DNA of 5,066 nt, taken from contig DBCV01000063.1 of the NCBI GenBank assembly GCA_002293245.1, positions 410 to 5,475 of the forward strand, given 5' to 3'. The notes under the pieces were generated by a model, which saw only the letters and a program-made list of their open reading frames with translations, had not been told where the DNA came from and searched no databases. The position numbers and the translations under genes are program-made. Positions 1 to 2,997 of this stretch are shown piece after piece (within the stretch, counting starts at the first letter, position 1; every line of letters begins with the position of its first letter). Origin of the DNA: Candidatus Saccharibacteria bacterium UBA949 (GTDB lineage: Bacteria; Patescibacteriota; Saccharimonadia; Saccharimonadales; Saccharimonadaceae).

Positions 1-794
1 CCGACGCCGTCATCCACCTCGCCGGTCTCAAAGCGGTGGGCGAAAGCATTCAAAAGCCGCTGGAGTACTACGACAACAATCTTGGCTCAACTATCGTACT
101 GCTAAAGCTAATGGATCAACATAAAGTTAAAAAACTAGTCTTTAGCTCCTCCGCCACGGTTTACGGTGCGGACGGCCAATCGCCGCTAGACGAACAGGCG
201 CCAACTGGGCAGGGCATTACCAACCCCTACGGCTGGACCAAGTATATGCAAGAGCAGATGATTCGAGACCTTGCCGTCGCCGAGCCAGAATTTGAAGCCA
301 CGATTCTGCGCTATTTTAATCCAGTCGGCGCTCACCCGAGCGGACAAATCGGCGAAGATCCATATGGCATACCGAATAATCTTTTGCCATTTGTGGCCCA
401 AGTTGCGGTTGGTAAACTCCCGGAACTGGAGGTTTTTGGTGGCGACTATGCTACTCCGGATGGCACCTGTCAGCGCGATTATATTCACGTTATGGACCTA
501 GCGGCCGGGCATGTCAAAGTTCTAGAGTCGCTGCAGCCAGGTGTGCAGACCTACAATCTGGGAACCGGAAAGCCAGAGTCAGTGCTGGATGTGATCCGCG
601 CTTTCGAAAAAGCCTGCGGTCGCCAGATCCCATATAAAGTCGTAACACGCCGCCCCGGCGATCCGGCCGTTCTCTATGCTTCCGTCAAAAAAGCCGCGGA
701 GCAACTCGGCTGGCGCGCCGGTAAAACCCTCCAAGACGCCTGCAAGGATGCCTGGAATTGGCAATCCAAAAACCCGAACGGATATAGCAGATAA
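1..794 (+). CDS. galE: UDP-glucose 4-epimerase, 5' part missing
   Basis: This is a cytoplasmic NAD-dependent short-chain dehydrogenase family enzyme that interconverts UDP-glucose and UDP-galactose and supplies galactosyl donors for cell-surface glycans. The frame is open from base 3 to the TAA at 792-794 (263 visible residues). Compared with the usual length of about 338, some 73 N-terminal residues, including the NAD-binding GxxGxxG loop, lie before the window. Visible family landmarks are HLAGLKAVGES near the left edge, FSSSATVYG (141-167) with the catalytic serine, the YGWTK catalytic Tyr-x-x-x-Lys (Tyr at 228-230, Lys at 240-242), RYFNPVGAHPSG, the RDYIHVMDLA block, NLGTG, and RRPGD (648-662) in the UDP-sugar binding region. 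The end (WNWQSKNPNGY) matches the normal C-terminus, so the 3' end is intact. A GTG at 36 is an internal valine codon, not the start. The residue matching Tyr299 of the E. coli enzyme is leucine (672-674). The gene runs convergently toward the minus-strand gene at 849-1742. Identity is near certain; exact sugar specificity is inferred. Confidence 0.96.
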   Translation, partial: DAVIHLAGLKAVGESIQKPLEYYDNNLGSTIVLLKLMDQHKVKKLVFSSSATVYGADGQSPLDEQAPTGQGITNPYGWTKYMQEQMIRDLAVAEPEFEATILRYFNPVGAHPSGQIGEDPYGIPNNLLPFVAQVAVGKLPELEVFGGDYATPDGTCQRDYIHVMDLAAGHVKVLESLQPGVQTYNLGTGKPESVLDVIRAFEKACGRQIPYKVVTRRPGDPAVLYASVKKAAEQLGWRAGKTLQDACKDAWNWQSKNPNGYSR

Positions 795-800
795 AAAACC

Positions 801-834
801 ATAAAAAACGGGCCGTTTACCAGTAAACGACCCG
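801..834 (-). terminator. Rho-independent terminator of the minus-strand gene
   Basis: Bases 809-820 pair with 823-834 (12 bp counting the closing pair). Read on the minus strand, the only irregular pair (813/830) is a G-U wobble; on the plus strand it is a C-A mismatch. On the minus strand the stem is followed at once by six T (803-808), then ATGG and another T-run. On the plus strand no T-run follows. The hairpin therefore serves the gene ending at 849, 15 bases upstream, rather than galE. Confidence 0.85.
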
Positions 835-848
835 AGTTCAAAAATGTA

Positions 849-1742
849 CTACTCTTGCTGTGTTGCCGCCTGAGTTTCCGCCCCAGCGGCGCGCGGTGGC
901 TCAAAATAACTCTCGCTCGGCTTCGCGTCTGGCAACAACGTGATCTCGCCCTCGATAAACAGCTTGAAAACATAGAAGCATATCTGCGTCTGCGCTGCGG
1001 CTATCTCGTCTTGCCGCACGGACCCGAGGACCGTGATCTCTTCATCTAACATCGCCCACAGCCTTATTGACACATTTTGCCTAATCGCATCCCGTATCTC
1101 TTGGCTCGTCTGGCATAGCGCCAGAGTCCAGGTCTTCATATCCGGAATCTCGCGATAAATCCGTTGAATCTCGCGGGCCGACAAGTTAGCAATTCCTTCG
1201 AACCGGAGTAATACGGGTAAAGCCTGTCTGATAATGTGGTTTGCTACGGCCTTGTAATCGTATTTGCCCTCAGGCGTTTGGCCTATCGCCGTTCCGAAGC
1301 AAAGTTCCTCGAGTAGAGTTCGCACTGCTTTCTCGTCGCCGGCGACCAGTGGATCAACATAGTTTGATAAATGTGCTATGCGGGCAGAATCTGCCGGATA
1401 CTTTTGCGGAAATGCTGCCGTGAATCTCCCTATCCAGTCTCTAGCCAACATCGCGCCACTGACAACAGCCGCGTTGACGTCCTGGCCGCTATCTGCCAAT
1501 GCTTGCCGAATAATTGCGCAGTAGCTCTCGCCATCAAGCCGCGCCTGCCGCTGAAGCTCAGCAAACTTTTCGGCCAGCTTGTTTCTCTCTTTTTGCATCG
1601 CATAGAAACTGGCTGCACTACTCGCGGCGTCACGCTTGAGCTGCTCATTCTTGCGCAACGATCGAACCAGCGCTGCAACAAGCGCGCCGACCCCAGCCGC
1701 AACCCCTGCCCACGGCAGAGTCTTCACTAATCGACTGCTCAT
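849..1742 (-). CDS. Uncharacterised membrane-anchored coiled-coil protein
   Basis: I do not recognise the family of this 297-residue protein. Residues about 10-27 (PWAGVAAGVGALVAALV) form one hydrophobic, Gly/Ala-rich membrane segment with a GxxxGxxxG-like pattern. Basic residues follow (RSLRK), which suggests that the bulk of the protein stays in the cytoplasm. Residues about 30-70 are charged, Lys/Glu/Gln-rich and without proline: a probable coiled coil. Residues about 72-270 look like a mostly helical globular domain (Trp at 103, 205 and 229; Cys at 75, 148, 210 and 255, with no paired CxxC metal motif). The tail from 271 is Pro/Ala/Gln-rich and probably disordered. The frame stays open upstream to a GTG at 1805-1803, but that codon overlaps the -10 box of the promoter and cannot be transcribed, so I chose the ATG at 1742-1740. 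It has AGGGGG (1757-1752) nine bases upstream. The stop is TAG at 849-851. Own promoter and own terminator make it a monocistronic unit, divergent from the Nudix gene. It is surely a real gene; its role is unknown. Confidence 0.85.
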   Translation of the reverse strand: MSSRLVKTLPWAGVAAGVGALVAALVRSLRKNEQLKRDAASSAASFYAMQKERNKLAEKFAELQRQARLDGESYCAIIRQALADSGQDVNAAVVSGAMLARDWIGRFTAAFPQKYPADSARIAHLSNYVDPLVAGDEKAVRTLLEELCFGTAIGQTPEGKYDYKAVANHIIRQALPVLLRFEGIANLSAREIQRIYREIPDMKTWTLALCQTSQEIRDAIRQNVSIRLWAMLDEEITVLGSVRQDEIAAAQTQICFYVFKLFIEGEITLLPDAKPSESYFEPPRAAGAETQAATQQE

Positions 1743-1751
1743 GTCCTTTTG

Positions 1752-1757
1752 CCCCCT
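1752..1757 (-). promoter_or_regulatory. Ribosome binding site that decides the start at 1742
   Basis: On the minus strand AGGGGG ends nine bases before the ATG at 1742-1740, good Shine-Dalgarno spacing. A second purine run, AAAAGGA, lies almost against the ATG and is probably too close to act. No comparable site precedes the upstream GTG at 1805. Confidence 0.65.
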
Positions 1758-1768
1758 AATCGTAATGT

Positions 1769-1788
1769 ACAGGGCGCACTGCCCCTGT
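1769..1788 (-). promoter_or_regulatory. Hairpin at the predicted 5' end of the minus-strand mRNA
   Basis: ACAGGG (1788-1783, minus strand) pairs with CCCTGT (1774-1769). Two further G-C pairs form inside, past one bulged G, around a three-base AGT loop. With the promoter at 1796-1824 the predicted first transcribed base is about 1789, so the stem would start at nucleotide +2. Such 5'-terminal stems are known in bacteria to slow 5'-end-dependent mRNA decay; that role here is inferred. Confidence 0.5.
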
Positions 1789-1795
1789 TCTGGCA

Positions 1796-1824
1796 ATTGT
1801 AGCACAGATAAGGCCTCCTATCAA
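1796..1824 (-). promoter_or_regulatory. Sigma-70-type promoter of the minus-strand gene
   Basis: On the minus strand there is a -35 box TTGATA (1824-1819), a spacer of exactly 17 bases, and a -10 box TACAAT (1801-1796) preceded by TGC, giving an extended -10. This is five of six matches at each box. The predicted start is the A at about 1789, leaving a leader of about 47 bases. It is the best-formed promoter in the window. Confidence 0.8.
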
Positions 1825-1848
1825 TAGTGAATGATAATGAGTTGATCA

Positions 1849-1857
1849 TGCTATAAT
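1849..1857 (+). promoter_or_regulatory. Extended -10 promoter of the Nudix gene
   Basis: TGC followed by the consensus TATAAT (1852-1857) gives an extended -10 element. No good -35 box lies 16-18 bases upstream (GAATGA at 1829-1834 is the nearest), as is usual for extended -10 promoters. Transcription would begin near 1864 and give a leader of about 68 bases. It stands back to back with the minus-strand promoter, whose -35 box ends at 1824. Confidence 0.65.
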
Positions 1858-1894
1858 AAAGTTGGGCAGTAAATAGTTATACCAAGGTGGTGTA

Positions 1895-1912
1895 CATTAT
1901 AAAACCATAATG
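1895..1912 (+). other. Weak AT-rich hairpin in the Nudix leader
   Basis: CATTAT (1895-1900) and ATAATG (1907-1912) are perfect inverted repeats around a six-base loop, ending five bases before the Shine-Dalgarno GGAGG at 1918-1922. The six pairs are almost all A-T, so stability is low and function is doubtful. The rest of the leader shows no riboswitch pattern I know. Confidence 0.25.
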
Positions 1913-1931
1913 AGAATGGAGGAAAACTCAA

Positions 1932-2396
1932 ATGACAGAGCGGTATAAATGCCCAGTTGCTGTAATCTTGCTGTTGGTTCGGCGCAACGAATCAACGAGT
2001 CGGAAAGAAGTGCTACTGACCAAGCGGCAGGGCGGCTATGCAGCCGGGATGTGGGATCTGTCCGCATCAGGACACCTAGAGCCGAATGAGCTTTTGGCTG
2101 ATGCCATGATTCGCGAAGCCGGAGAGGAAATCGGCGTCACTATCCGCAAGGAGGATCTGGAGTTCTCCAGTGTAGTCCATGATACCAGCCCAGATAAAGC
2201 CTACATTAACTTTAACTTCATATGCGAGCAATTTGAGGGGCAACCTACCATTTGCGAGCCAGACAAATGCAGCGAGATTAAATGGATGCCAATCGACGAC
2301 CTGCCGCCTAATCTGATGACCGAAAGGCGTTGCGCTGTTGGTAATTATATTAGTGGCACACACTTCTTCGAGAACGTCATTACCGGAGACAAGTGA
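1932..2396 (+). CDS. Nudix hydrolase
   Basis: This is a soluble Nudix-fold protein of 154 residues, expected to hydrolyse a nucleoside diphosphate linked to another group (X) with Mg2+ or Mn2+. The Nudix box is complete at residues 47-69: Gly47, Glu53, then REAGEEIGV with Arg61, Glu62, Glu65 and Glu66, which fits GX5EX7REUXEEXGU exactly. Before it, MWDLSASGH (40-48) is the usual strand leading into the box, with a spelling like that of isopentenyl-diphosphate isomerase-type and MutT-like members. WMPIDDLPP near residue 117 is the common C-terminal element. The start ATG has GGAGG (1918-1922) nine bases upstream; other upstream ATGs (1910, 1916) are out of frame. It ends with TGA and is followed by a terminator, so it is probably a single-gene unit. 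Substrate cannot be told from sequence: damaged dNTPs, nucleotide sugars and isoprenoid diphosphates are all possible. Confidence 0.93.
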   Translation: MTERYKCPVAVILLLVRRNESTSRKEVLLTKRQGGYAAGMWDLSASGHLEPNELLADAMIREAGEEIGVTIRKEDLEFSSVVHDTSPDKAYINFNFICEQFEGQPTICEPDKCSEIKWMPIDDLPPNLMTERRCAVGNYISGTHFFENVITGDK

Positions 2397-2423
2397 GAGC
2401 ACAGCAAACGAGCGTACGTTTGG

Positions 2424-2450
2424 CCGCCCCAACAACAAAGGGGCGGTTTT
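2424..2450 (+). terminator. Rho-independent terminator after the Nudix gene
   Basis: CCGCCCC (2424-2430) pairs perfectly with GGGGCGG (2440-2446) around the nine-base loop AACAACAAA and is followed by TTTT. The seven pairs are all G-C. It lies 28 bases after the Nudix stop codon. Confidence 0.88.
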
Positions 2451-2460
2451 CTCGGCTCTA

Positions 2461-2469
2461 TGCTATAAT
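2461..2469 (+). promoter_or_regulatory. Extended -10 promoter of hpf
   Basis: TGC plus consensus TATAAT (2464-2469) repeats exactly the nine-base element before the Nudix gene. The place for a -35 box falls on the 3' arm of the upstream terminator (GGGCGG) and bears no resemblance to TTGACA. Transcription would start near the A at 2476, leaving a leader of only about 18 bases that is almost wholly the ribosome binding site. Confidence 0.65.
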
Positions 2470-2481
2470 TGAATTATCACC

Positions 2482-2490
2482 AAAGGAGGT
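2482..2490 (+). promoter_or_regulatory. Near-perfect Shine-Dalgarno site of hpf
   Basis: AAAGGAGGT is fully complementary to the usual 3' end of 16S rRNA and stands three bases before the ATG at 2494. It is the strongest ribosome binding site in the window and points to efficient translation of the hibernation factor. Confidence 0.8.
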
Positions 2491-2493
2491 AAG

Positions 2494-2829
2494 ATGAAAA
2501 TTGATCAATCGGGGGTGAAATATGAGATTCCAGAAACATTAACCAAGTATATCGACAAGAAAATGCGGCGACTACTGAAGTTCGTGCCACGCGCCGACCG
2601 TGAGGCAACGGGGGCAAAAGTGGTGGTGGAACGCGCCGACCGGCCGAATGGCGACAAATACGAGGTTGAAGTAGTTTTGAGCCTGTCAGACAGGCAGATT
2701 GTTGCTAAAGAAGAGGCCGGCAATCCATTTGCTGCATTTGACATCGTTGACGAAAAGGTCAGCCGCCAAATCAAAAAGTACAAAGGCAAAAAACTCCTCG
2801 GTCGCATAAAGCTTTTCAAGCGCAAATAA
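2494..2829 (+). CDS. hpf: Short ribosome hibernation-promoting factor (HPF/RaiA family)
   Basis: This 111-residue protein belongs to the HPF/RaiA (S30AE) family, which binds the 30S decoding channel of idle ribosomes in stationary phase or stress and blocks tRNA and mRNA sites. The expected order is visible: a first strand (MKIDQSGVKYEIP), a first helix with a basic face (residues 14-30, TLTKYIDKKMRRLLKFV), strands AKVVVERA (41-48), YEVEVVLSLS (56-65) and RQIVAKEE (67-74), then the second helix with NPFAAFDIVDEKVSRQIKKYKGKK (about 77-100, reported in two parts NPFAAFDIVDEK and VSRQIKKYKGKK), and a Lys/Arg-rich tail. It lacks the extra C-terminal dimerisation domain of long HPF (about 190 residues), so it is the short form. 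Short forms elsewhere usually act with a partner to pair ribosomes; no such partner is in this window. It lies directly upstream of secA, an order also known from Firmicutes and Actinobacteria. Confidence 0.92.
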   Translation: MKIDQSGVKYEIPETLTKYIDKKMRRLLKFVPRADREATGAKVVVERADRPNGDKYEVEVVLSLSDRQIVAKEEAGNPFAAFDIVDEKVSRQIKKYKGKKLLGRIKLFKRK

Positions 2830-2848
2830 TTAACCGCGCTTTGCCTAG

Positions 2849-2874
2849 CTGTACCTAGTTTAGGGGCAGTTTTT
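2849..2874 (+). terminator. Probable Rho-independent terminator after hpf
   Basis: CTGTACCTA (2849-2857) pairs with TAGGGGCAG (2861-2869) around a three-base loop, with one G-U pair and one A-G mismatch, and is followed by five T (2870-2874). It is weaker than the other two terminators because of the internal mismatch, so partial read-through from hpf into secA is possible. Confidence 0.6.
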
Positions 2875-2903
2875 ACATGTCCTAGGTAAGTTGTAGACCA
2901 AGG

Positions 2904-2923
2904 AACCAACCCTAAACCAACCC
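2904..2923 (+). repeat. Two direct AACCAACCC repeats before the secA promoter
   Basis: AACCAACCC occurs at 2904-2912 and 2915-2923, one helical turn (11 bases) apart, with a partial third copy ACCAA at 2897-2901. They end ten bases before the likely -35 box of secA. The spacing would suit a protein binding one face of the helix, but the repeats are short and may be chance. Confidence 0.4.
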
Positions 2924-2932
2924 GAAAAAGTG

Positions 2933-2961
2933 TTGTGTTTGGGCAGAAACTAAGGTATAAT
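2933..2961 (+). promoter_or_regulatory. Probable secA promoter
   Basis: The consensus -10 box TATAAT (2956-2961) lies 17 bases after TTGTGT (2933-2938), a weak -35 box that keeps only the TTG of TTGACA. It has no extended -10 TG. Transcription would begin near 2968, giving a leader of about 30 bases. Confidence 0.6.
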
Positions 2962-2984
2962 TAGTCACAGATAAAAAATTTTGT

Positions 2985-2988
2985 GGAG
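2985..2988 (+). promoter_or_regulatory. Ribosome binding site that decides the GTG start of secA
   Basis: GGAG (2985-2988) stands nine bases before the GTG at 2998. An in-frame TGA at 2989-2991 rules out any start further upstream, and the TTG codons inside (3067, 3097) have no comparable site. Confidence 0.7.
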
Positions 2989-2997
2989 TGATTGCTA

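Noticed and set aside
186..488. Minus-strand and +1 frames overlapping galE
   Set aside because: The galE frame carries all the family motifs over the same bases, so these are chance frames.
1371..1730. Plus-strand open frame of 119 codons opposite the unknown gene
   Set aside because: It has no ribosome binding site, its product shows no domain-like pattern, and the minus-strand frame has a promoter and terminator that fit it. The minus strand is the coding one.
1864..1931. Possible riboswitch in the Nudix leader
   Set aside because: The leader is only about 68 bases and contains one weak A-T hairpin; I see no conserved aptamer pattern and no terminator or anti-Shine-Dalgarno switch.
2844..2886. 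CCTAG occurring three times between hpf and secA
   Set aside because: Three copies of a five-base word in 43 bases, at uneven spacing, are explained by the terminator stem and the inverted repeat; not a repeat array.
2505..2909. Minus-strand open frame of 134 codons opposite hpf
   Set aside because: It covers hpf almost completely and runs through the hpf terminator; its composition is that of a reverse-complement shadow.
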